Assembly (NCBI GenBank): GCA_049841135.1
Contig: JASGHK010000002.1
Span: forward strand, 868,001 to 932,000
Source: JACRCT01 sp049841135
GTDB lineage: Bacteria > Myxococcota > Myxococcia > Myxococcales > UBA5297
DNA length: 64,000 bases
Direction of reading: 5' to 3'
Shown here: positions 29,956 to 38,763 of the stretch, in pieces
How positions within the stretch are numbered: the first letter of the stretch is position 1
How the letters are laid out: every line of letters begins with the position of its first letter
Notes under the pieces: model-generated
Seen by the model: only the letters and a program-made list of their open reading frames with translations
Database searches by the model: none
What the model was told of the DNA's origin: nothing
Position numbers and translations under genes: made by a program

Positions 29956-30255
29956 CCGCTGGAGCTCCTCCAGCTCGTCGACGAGGTGCCACGACTCGTC
30001 CGGGTAGTCGTACAGCTCCGGTTCGCGCTGGCGCGCCTCCTCGTCGGGACCGTGGACGGTGTCTCCCAGCAAGACCCAGTGCGTCTCCTCCTCGGGCGAG
30101 CGCAGCCGCTCCTCCTCGAAGCGGCGCACCAAGGCGCGCCAGTCGGCCCCGTTGCCGTGCAGGTCCCCGCTGACCATGAGCGTCCCACGGGCCGGGAGGA
30201 TGGCGACGCGGCCAGCACGGGAGCTCGCGGTGTCGGGAGGAGCGTCGGGAGTCAT
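29956..30255 (-). pseudogene. N-terminal fragment of a metallophosphoesterase
   Basis: About 100 residues from ATG 30255. LMVSGDLHGNGADW carries the GDxHG metal motif and HWVLLGDTVHGP the GD(x)xxD-like second motif of Ser/Thr-phosphatase/ApaH-type enzymes. The frame then runs out in ELEELQRQ. The expected GNHD and downstream His motifs are missing because the sequence passes into the phosphofructokinase remnant, one frame off. The boundary at about 29945-29960 is estimated from where each family's sequence stops making sense. Divergent from the GH31 gene. Confidence 0.75.
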
Positions 30256-30329
30256 CGCGGGGCTGTTTTGCCACCCTTGGAGCGCTGCGTCGACTAAGGT
30301 AGTTTCTGCCGCCTTTTCGACAGGCACCT

Positions 30330-32754
30330 ATGGGCCACCTGACCTACGCCGACTCGCTGCCGCAGTGGATCCGCGCTGACCCGCCCGCACGAGGACTGGT
30401 GGCGACCTGCGGGGAGCGGCGAGTCGAGATCGCGGTGGTCGACGACGGCGTGGTGCGCCTGCGCTACCGCACCTCCCGCTCGCCGTCGTGGTCGCGCTCC
30501 TTCGCGGTGCTCCCGCACGACTGGTCCGCGGCCAGCGTCTCGGTGGCCCCCGACGGCGACGGGGTGCTGCTCTCCACCGACTCGCTGCGGCTGAAGGTCC
30601 TGCCCGACCTGCGCCTGTCGGCCGCGGACGCCAGCGGCCAGACGCTGCTCGAGGAGGAGCCCGGCGACGGCTGGTTCGAGCTTCCCGAGCGGCGTCAGCG
30701 GCGTGCAGCGCCGCACCCCGCCCGGCGAGCGCTTCTACGGCTTCGGCGAGAAGACCGGCCCGCTCGACAAGCGCGGCCGGTCGATGACCTTCTTCAACAC
30801 CGACCCCTTCGACGACCGCTACGGCGGCTGGGCGCCCGAGGCCGACCCGCTCTACCTCTCCATCCCCTTCTTCATCGGCCTGCGCGAGAAGGTCGCCTAC
30901 GGCCTGTTCACCGACAACCCGGCCAAGCTCCTCTTCGACATGGCCGCGGCTTCTCCCACGGCCTATCGCATCAGCGCCGCGGCCGGCCCCGTCGACCAGT
31001 ACCTCTTGGCCGGGCCGTCGATGGCCGAGGTGGTGCGCCGCTTCGCGTTCCTGACCGGGCGCATGCCGCTGCCGCCGCGCTGGGCGCTGGGCTACCACCA
31101 GTCGCGCTGGGGCTACTTCCCGGACTCCGAGGTGGTGGAGATCTGCGCCCAGCTGCGCCGCCGCGGCATCCCCGCGGACGGCCTCTACCTCGACATCCAG
31201 CACCAGGACGGCTACCGCCAGCTCACCTGGGACAAGAAGGGCTTCGCCAACCCGCGCGAGTTCCTCGAGTCCCTGGAGGCCATGGGCTTCAAGGCCAGCG
31301 TCATCGTCGACCCGTGCATCAAGGTCAATCCGCAGTGGGAGGTCTACAAGGACGGCCTGCGCAAGGGCTACTACCTCAAGACCGCCGACGGCACGGCGCA
31401 CGTCGACGAGGTCTGGCCGGGGCACTCGGTCTTCCCCGACTTCACCAACCCCGACGTGCGCGCCTGGTGGGCGGGGCTGATGCGCCAGGAGACCGACCTG
31501 GGCGTGCGCGGCATCTGGCTGGACATGAACGAGCCAGCCACCTTCCGCAAGGACCGCGGCCGCACGCTCCCCGACAGCCTGGCCGCCCGCGGCGAGGGCC
31601 GGCCGGCGACCTTCGGCGAGGTGCACAACGCCTGGGCGCTGCAGGAGGCCAAGGCGACCTTCGAGGGGATGAAGGCGGCCCAGCCCGCACGCCGGCCGTT
31701 CCTGCTCACGCGCGCCGGCTACGCTGGAATCCAGCGCTACAGCGCGGTCTGGACCGGCGACTGCCCGTCGAGCTGGCAGGCGCTGCAGCAGACCCTGCCG
31801 ATGCTGCTCAACCTGGGCCTGTCCGGCGTGCCCTTCGTGGGCAGCGACGTCGGCGGGTTCTCGGGCAAGGCCACGAGCGACCTCTACGCGCGCTGGATGC
31901 AGGTGGGCGCGCTCTCGCCGTTCTTCCGCGTCCACACCTCGATGAAGGGCAACCGGCAGGAGCCCTGGCAGTTCGGGCCGCACGTCGAGGGCCTGTCGCG
32001 CTCGATCATCGCCGAGCGCTACAAGCTGCTCGCCTACCTCTACAGCCTGGCCCACCACGCCAGCCTCACCGGCGAGCCCATCCTGCGGCCGCTGGTCTAC
32101 GCCTTCCAGGACGACCCGGCGACGCACGCCTTGGGCGACCAGGCCCTGCTGGGCCCGTTCCTGATGGCGGCGCCGGTGATGGAGAAGGGCGCGACGACCC
32201 GCCGGGTCTACTTGCCCGCCGGCCGCTGGTTCGACTTCTGGTCCGGCACGGCGCTCGAGGGCCCGGCCTCGGTGGACCTCGAGGTGAGCCTGGGCAGCCT
32301 GCCGCTGTTCGTGCGCGCCGGCGCGATCCTGCCGACCGTCGAGCCCTTGGCCTGGTCCGACAGCGAGCCGCACCGCTCGCTCTACTTCGACCTCTACCCC
32401 AGCGAGCTGGAGAGCACCTTCGCCCTCTACGAGGACGACGGCGACGGCTTCGCGCACGAGGACGGCGTCTTCTCGCGCGTGGAGTACGTGCTGCGGCCCG
32501 AGGGCGGGACGCTGCGCTTCTTCCCCGGGGCGCGCACCGGCAGCCGCGACGCCGGCCCGCGCCGTCTCTCGGTGCGCCTGTGGGACGCGGCGCGCTTCCA
32601 TCGGGTGAGCCTGTCGGGCCGCGAGCTGCCGCTGGTGCCGCCGGACACGTCGCTGTCGAAGCTCACCGAGGGCTGGAGCCGCGCCGCCGACGGCGGCCGC
32701 ATCGTCGTCGCCTTCCCCGAGTCGAGCGACTGGGAGCTGCGCTTCCTGGCCTAG
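30330..32754 (+). CDS. Glycoside hydrolase family 31 alpha-glucosidase (frameshifted)
   Basis: About 807 residues. ATG 30330 begins the N-terminal beta-sandwich domain (GERRVEIAVVDDGVVRLRY). A +1 frameshift near 30678-30683 (WFE then FPSGVSGVQRR) leads into the (beta/alpha)8 domain: RFYGFGEKTG, RWALGYHQSRWGY, the nucleophile motif GIWLDMNEP and the acid/base region FVGSDVGGF, then a C-terminal beta domain with FLMAAPVM. All catalytic residues are present. Expected activity is release of glucose from alpha-1,4/1,6 oligosaccharides. There is no signal peptide, so it is cytoplasmic. It fits with the GH57 amylase 2 kb away as an alpha-glucan breakdown set. Confidence 0.88.
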
Positions 32755-32859
32755 CCGCGCCGCCTTCGCCTTCGCCGGAAGATTGCCGGTGCGCGAGGGC
32801 GCGCTATGCTCGGGACGCATTCGCTCACGTCCTGGCCGATTCTCCCGAGGTCCCGCCTC

Positions 32860-34263
32860 ATGCTCCGCCGTCGTGCTGCGTTCGCCCTGGCGACCCTGCT
32901 CGCGCTGGCCCCCTTCGCAGCGCGCGCCGCGGAGGGCGCCGAAGTCCCTGCGCCGGCCCCGAAGAAGAAGCAGACCTCGGTCGCCGTGCTCGACCTGGCG
33001 GCGCTGGGCGCCCCGGCCGAGCTGGCGCAGAACCTGACCGCCATCGTCGCCGCCGAGGTCGGCCGCTACGACGACGTCAAGCCCATCACCCGCCGCGAGG
33101 TGTCCGCGCTGCTGGACGTCGAACGCCAGAAGCAGCTCGTCGGCTGCACCGACGACGGCTGCCTCTCGTCGGTCGTCGGCGCGCTGGGCGTCCAGAAGAT
33201 CGTCAGCGGCCAGCTGGGCAAGGTCGAAGGCTCCTACGTCCTGACCCTGCACCTCATCGACTCGCGCTCGGCCAAGGTCGAAGGGCGCGTGGTGCGCACG
33301 GCGCCGGTGGAGGGCGACGGGCTGCTCAACGCGGTCAAGAGCGCGGTGACCGACCTCATCGGCGCGCAGATCTCCTCCAAGAACCAGCTGCCGCGCATGG
33401 CGGTGGCCCAGAAGGTGGTGGCGCACGAGGAGGAGAAGGTCTCGCTGGACGCCTCGCGCAGCTTCGACCCCGACGGCGACCCGATGCGCTTCCGCTGGCG
33501 CCAGCTCGACGGCCCGCCGGCGCTGCTCGAGAGCCCGGAGCAGGCGCAGGCCGCCTTCAACGCCGCCGAGGTGGGGACCTACGTCTTCGCCGTGGAGCTG
33601 ACCGACGGGCGCTCGCCGCCGCAGGAGGAGAAGTGCGAGGTGGAGGTGCGCCGCAAGAAGCGCTTCGTGCTCGCGCCGGCGTTCCAGACGCTGCTCTCGT
33701 TCAACCGCATCGCCGTCTCCAAGGACGACCCGGCCAAGCTCTACCGCAACCGCTCGCTGATGGGTGGGGCGCTGCTCGCCGAGCTGCGCTTCTCCCCGCG
33801 TTGGAGCCTCACCGCCGAGCTCGGCTACAACGTCATGCAGATCTACCCCGAGTCGGAGGCCGTGAAGGGCCGGGACTACCTGGACGCCAAGACCATCCAG
33901 TTCCTGGTCGGCGCGCGGGTCCTCTTCCCCTTCGACGCCTTCCGCCTGTTCGTCGGGCTGTCGGCCGGCATCGGGCGGCGCTACTACAGCGCCAGCTACC
34001 CGGGCGTCGGCGAGAGCAACATCACCGTCAACGAGGTCAACAGCGAGGCGGTCATCGGGGAGATCTCCGGCGGCGTGGAGATCCCCGTCCCCGCCTTCCT
34101 GGGCGTCCCGTTCGACGAGTACGTCGGCGTCTTCGCCCAGGGCGGCATCCGCGCGCTCAAGGGCACCGACGTGGTGCGGCTGATCGACATCCCCATCGAG
34201 CTGCCCGGCAACGGCTTCCAGTGGGGCATCAACGGGACAATCGGCGTGTTCGTGCGGTTCTGA
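32860..34263 (+). CDS. CsgG/FlgO-like outer-membrane protein with PKD-like and barrel domains
   Basis: 467 residues from ATG 32860, with a signal peptide (LATLLALAPFAARA). Residues about 35-175 are a TolB/CsgG/FlgO-type domain (SVAVLDLAALG, ITRREVSALLDVERQKQ, KIVSGQLGKVEGSYVLTLHLID). Residues about 185-270 are a PKD/REJ-like beta domain (SLDASRSFDPDGDPMRFRW). The C-terminal 190 residues form alternating amphipathic strands ending in GTIGVFVRF with a terminal Phe, typical of an outer-membrane beta-barrel. The in-frame start at 32806 precedes the signal peptide and is rejected. Role unknown; perhaps an envelope assembly or sensing protein. Confidence 0.8.
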   Translation: MLRRRAAFALATLLALAPFAARAAEGAEVPAPAPKKKQTSVAVLDLAALGAPAELAQNLTAIVAAEVGRYDDVKPITRREVSALLDVERQKQLVGCTDDGCLSSVVGALGVQKIVSGQLGKVEGSYVLTLHLIDSRSAKVEGRVVRTAPVEGDGLLNAVKSAVTDLIGAQISSKNQLPRMAVAQKVVAHEEEKVSLDASRSFDPDGDPMRFRWRQLDGPPALLESPEQAQAAFNAAEVGTYVFAVELTDGRSPPQEEKCEVEVRRKKRFVLAPAFQTLLSFNRIAVSKDDPAKLYRNRSLMGGALLAELRFSPRWSLTAELGYNVMQIYPESEAVKGRDYLDAKTIQFLVGARVLFPFDAFRLFVGLSAGIGRRYYSASYPGVGESNITVNEVNSEAVIGEISGGVEIPVPAFLGVPFDEYVGVFAQGGIRALKGTDVVRLIDIPIELPGNGFQWGINGTIGVFVRF

Positions 34264-34293
34264 CCCGCCTCGGCACCCGCCCCCCCTCCGCCG

Positions 34294-34701
34294 TCAGGGC
34301 GCCTTCTTCTCGACCGTCTTCGTCGTCTGATAGCCCGTCACGTGCGCGTCGGTGATCACGCCCACGTGGTCGGTCTTGGCGACGCGGTGCTTGGCGAGCT
34401 GAGCCCGGTCCTTGCGGTCCGAGATGGCCATCCCCTCCGAGTGGGCGACGGCGTTCTTGCAGGCGAGCTCGCTCACCCCCTTGTGGCGCGCGGCGAGCTC
34501 CTGCCACAGCCGCACGGTCGCCCGCCCCGAGTAGAGCCGGGCCTCGATGATCTCCAGCTCCGAGTCGAGCTCCCGGGCGCTGCGCGCGGACTCCTGGGCG
34601 GCCTGCGCGTCCGCGGCCGCGCGAGCCTTGGGCGCCTGGCCGCAGCCTGCGGCGACCAGGACCGACCCCAGCATGATTGCGGCGACGCCGCTCCTGGCCA
34701 C
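34294..34701 (-). CDS. Small lipoprotein
   Basis: 135 residues from GTG 34701, preceded by a GGGAG ribosome site. The signal ends LGSVLVAAGC, a lipobox. The mature part is Ala/Arg/Glu-rich helix (AADAQAAQESARSARELDSELEIIEARL), suggesting a coiled coil, followed by a basic tail with GVITDAHVTGYQTTKT. Function unknown. It is convergent with the outer-membrane protein gene (30 bp between stops) and downstream of the MXAN_5187-like gene. Confidence 0.7.
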   Translation of the reverse strand: MARSGVAAIMLGSVLVAAGCGQAPKARAAADAQAAQESARSARELDSELEIIEARLYSGRATVRLWQELAARHKGVSELACKNAVAHSEGMAISDRKDRAQLAKHRVAKTDHVGVITDAHVTGYQTTKTVEKKAP

Positions 34702-34847
34702 TCTCCCGCCCTCCCCCCTTTGCCGCCGGAGCTGGATGCCCCGCCCAGTCCCGGGAACCGTAGGCACCTGGAAGCCGGCAGGCAACCGCCCGCGCCCTCC
34801 GCTCGGGGGGGCGTGTCGGAGGCTGGATGGAGGGAGTGTTCCGGTTC

Positions 34848-36158
34848 CTACTTGGGGACCGCCTTGAGCACGGCCTTGCCGTCCTTGATGACGACCTTGA
34901 AGTCCACCGACTTCGCGCCGTGGTCCTTCATCAGCTGCGGCACCTGCCTGCGCAGGCTCTGCTCGACGGCCTCGAGCGTGATGCCGTCGGTGCTCTCCTT
35001 GCACTGCTTCTTGGCGGTGACGAAGGCGTCGTAGATGCGCTTGACCTTGTCCTGCGACAAGCCGCCGCTGGGGCCCGCGGCGGTCGCGCCGGCGGGCGGT
35101 GCCGGGGGCCTGGCGACAGCGGGGATGGCGGGGTTGGTCATCGGCCGCGTCCCGGTCGTCCCGGCGGGAGGGGCGGGAGGCTTGACGGCCGGCTTGGGCG
35201 GCGCGCCGGTCGCGCCTGCCGGCGGGGCGGGCGGGTTGGTCGCCTGCCTGCCGAGCGGAGCGGCTGGCTGACGCGGCGCGGGAGCCCCGGGCGGACTGGC
35301 CTGCCTCGGAAGCGCAGGCGCCTGCGGGTTGGTGACCTGCCTGGGAAGCGGCGCAGGAGCCTGGGGAGGGTTCGACGGCTGCCGCGCAATCGGTCCCGGC
35401 GTGCCCGTCAGCGCTGCGGCCGGAGGAGGCGGCGGCTTGGCGACCGCGGCGCTGGCCTGAGGCGCGGCCGGCCTGGCCACGGGCGCCGGCGCGGGAGGCT
35501 TGGCGGCGGCAGGTGCCACGGCGGGCCTGGCGACTGGCGCCACCGAACCCGTGGGCGGCGGAGGCGGGCTCTGCGGGCGCGGTCCGGAGCCGATGCCGCC
35601 GGCCTCGTCAGGCAGCGCGGGGTCGGTCTTCTGACGTGGCAAGGGCTTGGCGGCCAGCGGAGGCGCGGCGGGTTTCTCGTCGCCGAAGAGCTCGTCGGGC
35701 AACTCCGCCTCGAGGTCGGCGTCGTCGAGCGTCCAGGAGTCCTTGCGCTCCTTCTTCTCGTCGCCCTCCTTGACCTCGACCTTCTTCTTGCCCCGCTCCT
35801 CCTGCGACCCCTTCTTCCGCCGCAGCTTGAAGAGGTCCCGGCTGTAGGTCCCCTCCTCAATCTCCTTGAGGGTCTTGAGCCACAGCCGCTCGTAGGTCTG
35901 GAACTTGGCGAAGAGCGTCTGGATCCGGAACTTGAGGCCGGTGTTGCGGACGAACTGGCGCTTGAGCAGTTGGATCCGCTTCCGGTAGTCGTCCAGATCC
36001 TTCTGCGGGTTCTTCTTGTCGAGCCCGAGGAAGAACTGGTCGAAGCGCGCGCGCAGGGCAGCGAGCTCTTCGTCGAGCTGCTTGGCCTGTTCTCCCAGCG
36101 CCTCCTGGTCGGGCGGGGAATTGGACTTCTTGTCGGAATCCAGCGCCATCGCGGCCAC
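34848..36158 (-). CDS. MXAN_5187-like protein with Pro-rich linker
   Basis: 436 residues in three parts. N-terminal about 1-115 is a charged helical, coiled-coil region (LDEELAALRARFDQFFLGLD, YERLWLKTLKEIEEG). About 160-345 is a Pro/Ala low-complexity linker. The C-terminal domain of about 85 residues (LSQDKVKRIYDAFVTAKKQC...) matches the MXAN_5187-type C-terminal domain known from myxobacteria. No membrane segment. Cytoplasmic, perhaps a scaffold; no activity is predicted. It is separated from lgt by a palindromic element. Confidence 0.75.
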   Translation of the reverse strand: MAAMALDSDKKSNSPPDQEALGEQAKQLDEELAALRARFDQFFLGLDKKNPQKDLDDYRKRIQLLKRQFVRNTGLKFRIQTLFAKFQTYERLWLKTLKEIEEGTYSRDLFKLRRKKGSQEERGKKKVEVKEGDEKKERKDSWTLDDADLEAELPDELFGDEKPAAPPLAAKPLPRQKTDPALPDEAGGIGSGPRPQSPPPPPTGSVAPVARPAVAPAAAKPPAPAPVARPAAPQASAAVAKPPPPPAAALTGTPGPIARQPSNPPQAPAPLPRQVTNPQAPALPRQASPPGAPAPRQPAAPLGRQATNPPAPPAGATGAPPKPAVKPPAPPAGTTGTRPMTNPAIPAVARPPAPPAGATAAGPSGGLSQDKVKRIYDAFVTAKKQCKESTDGITLEAVEQSLRRQVPQLMKDHGAKSVDFKVVIKDGKAVLKAVPK

Positions 36159-36218
36159 TGTAGCACAGGCCCCCGACCCGCCCTCCAGCGCCCTTTTTCT
36201 TGTCTTTTCTTGTCCGGA

Positions 36219-36486
36219 CCCTCCCCCCTACCCCCTCCCAAACCTCCCAAACTGCGGGAGGGGGTTCGTTTCGTGGCTTCGGCAACCTTGGTCGGAGCTC
36301 TCTGCCGCCGTGCACTACGCTGGCGCCATCCTTGGCTCAAGACACGGCGCTGTCGTCACGTTTGGCGTTGCCGTGAGCCAAGGACTCAAGCCAGGCAGAG
36401 CCGTGGCGGCAGAAGAGCTCCGACCAGCGTCGAGTCGAGCAGAGACGAACCCCCTCCCGCTTTTTGGGAGGGGGCAGGGGGGAGGG
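36219..36486. mobile_element. 268-bp palindromic MITE-like element
   Basis: Two imperfect inverted arms of about 130 bp. They are anchored by GCGGGAGGGGGTTCGT (left) against ACGAACCCCCTCCCGC (right), GGTCGGAGCTCT...TGCCGCC against GGCGGCAGAAGAGCTCCGACC, and CTTGGCTCA against TGAGCCAAG. The ends are C-rich (CCCTCCCCCCTA) and G-rich (GCAGGGGGGAGGG). No ORF. It occupies almost the whole gap between lgt and the MXAN_5187-like gene; the remaining 36159-36218 shows nothing else. Confidence 0.65.
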
Positions 36487-36491
36487 CGCAG

Positions 36492-37859
36492 CTAGGCCGC
36501 GATGCCGGCCGCCGGCGCCGCCGTCTTCGCCTTGCGCCCGTAGAGCACCCAGATGGCCACGCCGGTGATGAAGATGCCCAGCGAGATGGTCTGGCTGGTG
36601 GAGAGGATGACCGGGTGGATGGAGTCCGGGTACTTGAAGAGGAAGTTGCGGATGTCGTCGCCGCGGAAGAGCTCGATGCAGAAGCGCAGCACCGCGTAGC
36701 ACATCAGCCAGACGGACAGCACCTGGCCGTTGAAGCTCTTGTGGCGGCGCACGACGAGCAGCGCCAGGAAGAGCATCAGCTCGCCGGTGCTCTCCATCAG
36801 CTGGGTCGGGTAGACGGGGACGGAGTAGCCGCTGGAGAGCGCGACCTGGCTGATCTGGTGGGCGCCCTCGATCGAGTGGTCGTAGAGGTGGCCGAGCGCG
36901 TCGAACCAGCGGTGGTCCTTGGCCTGGTCGTTGTACGCCAGGGCGTCGGTGCCGAAGCCGCCGAAGGGCAGGTGCGCGGCGGCGGGGAAGCGGATGGCGA
37001 TGGCGGAGCCGGCCTTGGCGATGCCGCCCCAGCAGCAGCCCGCGGCCAGGCAGCCGATGCGGCCGATGGCGTGGCCGATGGCGACGGAGGGGATGGCGAC
37101 GTCGGCGATGCGCAGGAAGTCGAGCTTGTGCTTCTTGCAGTAGTAGTAGCTGGCCAGCGACGCGCCGATGAAGCCGCCGTAGAACACCAGGCCGCCGGAG
37201 ATGGAGAAGATCTGCGTCCAGTCGCGCCTGTAGTCGTCGAGCTTGGTGATGACGAAGAGCACGCGCGAGCCGACGATGGACGAGACCAGGATCCAGAAGC
37301 CCAGGTCCAGGAAGCGCTCGCGCATGTACGGGCCGGCGGGCTCCATCTTCCCGCCGATCTTGATCATCTCCGGGTAGGCGCGCACCGCCTCGCGGCTTCC
37401 GAGCCAGACCGCCACGATGAACGCCGTGGCGATCATCAGGCCGTAGGTGTGCAGCGGCGCGCCCATCTCGCGGCCGATGGCGCCGTCATAGAGGCCGAAC
37501 TTGATGGCGAAGAAGCCGGCCAGCGCGGCGATGCCGCCGAAGTAGGCGGGGCTCTCCTTGACCTTGCCCGCGTAGATGACCGAGGTCGCCACCAGCGCCG
37601 CCGAGGTCACCCACACCAGGACCTTGATGATCCCCGCGCCCGTCTCCGAGAACTTCGGGCCCATGTAGATGGCGCCGACCAGGCCGACGAGGCCAGCGAA
37701 GATGGCGAACGGGATGCCTCGCCAGACCGCGGTCTCCTTCGGGTCCGCCCCGCGAGCGCCGCTCCAGTAGCCGTAGCCGACCAGGGCGAGGCAAAGGAGC
37801 ACGCCGACCACCTGCATCACCGGCGTGTTGAACTCGATCTTGAAGAGGATGGGGAGCAT
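36492..37859 (-). CDS. lgt: Prolipoprotein diacylglyceryl transferase
   Basis: 455 residues, longer than the usual 260-300. The C-terminal two thirds is Lgt: YGLMIATAFIVAVWL, GGLVFYGGFIGA (the catalytic His position varies in the family), and the signature GHAIGRIGCLAAGCCWG, then PVYPTQLMES. Several membrane helices are clear. The N-terminal 130 residues add about four extra hydrophobic helices (MQVVGVLLCLALVGYGYW, AIFAGLVGLVGAIYMG), an extension seen in some delta-proteobacterial homologues. It transfers diacylglyceryl to the lipobox Cys of prelipoproteins, the first step of lipoprotein maturation. It follows lspA after 21 bp on the same strand. Confidence 0.92.
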   Translation of the reverse strand: MLPILFKIEFNTPVMQVVGVLLCLALVGYGYWSGARGADPKETAVWRGIPFAIFAGLVGLVGAIYMGPKFSETGAGIIKVLVWVTSAALVATSVIYAGKVKESPAYFGGIAALAGFFAIKFGLYDGAIGREMGAPLHTYGLMIATAFIVAVWLGSREAVRAYPEMIKIGGKMEPAGPYMRERFLDLGFWILVSSIVGSRVLFVITKLDDYRRDWTQIFSISGGLVFYGGFIGASLASYYYCKKHKLDFLRIADVAIPSVAIGHAIGRIGCLAAGCCWGGIAKAGSAIAIRFPAAAHLPFGGFGTDALAYNDQAKDHRWFDALGHLYDHSIEGAHQISQVALSSGYSVPVYPTQLMESTGELMLFLALLVVRRHKSFNGQVLSVWLMCYAVLRFCIELFRGDDIRNFLFKYPDSIHPVILSTSQTISLGIFITGVAIWVLYGRKAKTAAPAAGIAA

Positions 37860-37880
37860 TCGTTCGTTCTCGGGTCGGGC

Positions 37881-38621
37881 TCAGGTCTCGCTCGCCGGGG
37901 GCGGCTGCGGGGCCGGAGGGGGGTCGGCAAGGGGGGCGAGGCTATCAGGCTTCGGGGCTTGGGGGTCAGCGGCCTCGGCGGCGGCGGCGGGCTCCCCGGT
38001 CGGAGCCAGGGCGGGCGCGCCGGCGGGCCGCCGGGCGAGGAGCGTCTGCAGCATCAGCATCGAGACGCCGACGACGATGGCGACGTCGGCCACGTTGAAG
38101 GTCGGCCAGTGCAGGCCGGGCTGGTTGCGCCAGTGCCAGTCGACGAAGTCGATGACGTAGCCGTCGATCAGCCGGTCGGTGTAGTTGCCGATCGCCCCGC
38201 CCAGCACCAGCGACAGGGCCACCGCCAAGAAGCCCTGGCCGGGCTGCAGCCGGCGGTAGAAGCTCACGATGGCCACCACCGCGATCAGGCTGACGACGTG
38301 GAAGAACGGGCGGCGCCACGACTCGTCGACCTTGGCGAACAGTCCCCAGGCCGCGCCTGGGTTCTCCACGTACTTGTGCTGCCAGTAGTTCTCGACGACG
38401 ACCGACGGCGCCTTGCGGTGGTCGACCCCGCCCGGACGGGCCGGGTCGTTGTCCAGGTTCTCGAGCGCCAGGTAGGCCGAGACGCGCCCGCCCAGGGTCT
38501 TGGCCCCGGCCTGCTCGAAGGCGCTCGTCAGCCTGGCGACGGCAAGGAACTTCGTCGCCTGGTCGGCGACGAGGACCAGGCCGAAGATCGCGACCAGCAG
38601 GCCGTACTTCCAACGCATCAT
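37881..38621 (-). CDS. lspA: Lipoprotein signal peptidase II
   Basis: 246 residues. Four membrane helices with the catalytic Asp motifs GGAIGNYTDRLIDGYVIDF (NxxDR) and TFNVADVAIVVG (FNxAD), which define the A8 aspartic peptidase family. It cleaves signal peptides after Lgt modification. The N-terminal helix begins MMRWKYGLLVAIFG; ATG 38621 or 38618 both fit. An insertion with YWQHKYVENPGAAWG and a Pro/Ala-rich C-terminal tail of about 45 residues make it longer than typical LspA. The ileS-lspA-lgt order on one strand is a known bacterial arrangement for the first two genes. Confidence 0.93.
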   Translation of the reverse strand: MMRWKYGLLVAIFGLVLVADQATKFLAVARLTSAFEQAGAKTLGGRVSAYLALENLDNDPARPGGVDHRKAPSVVVENYWQHKYVENPGAAWGLFAKVDESWRRPFFHVVSLIAVVAIVSFYRRLQPGQGFLAVALSLVLGGAIGNYTDRLIDGYVIDFVDWHWRNQPGLHWPTFNVADVAIVVGVSMLMLQTLLARRPAGAPALAPTGEPAAAAEAADPQAPKPDSLAPLADPPPAPQPPPASET

Positions 38622-38763
38622 TCGAGTCCAGAATCCACGAGCTCCCGGCACGGACGCCGAGCCCTACCCAAACCGACGGCGCCCGGCGCGATTCCCGTCC
38701 GAGGTGCCGGCAAGCCACGTCGTCAGCTCTGGCTTGCCGACCCGCTCGGATTCGCCCACCGCC

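Noticed and set aside
29618..30255. Bifunctional phosphatase-phosphofructokinase fusion protein
   Set aside because: The two parts are in different frames and each lacks essential catalytic motifs.
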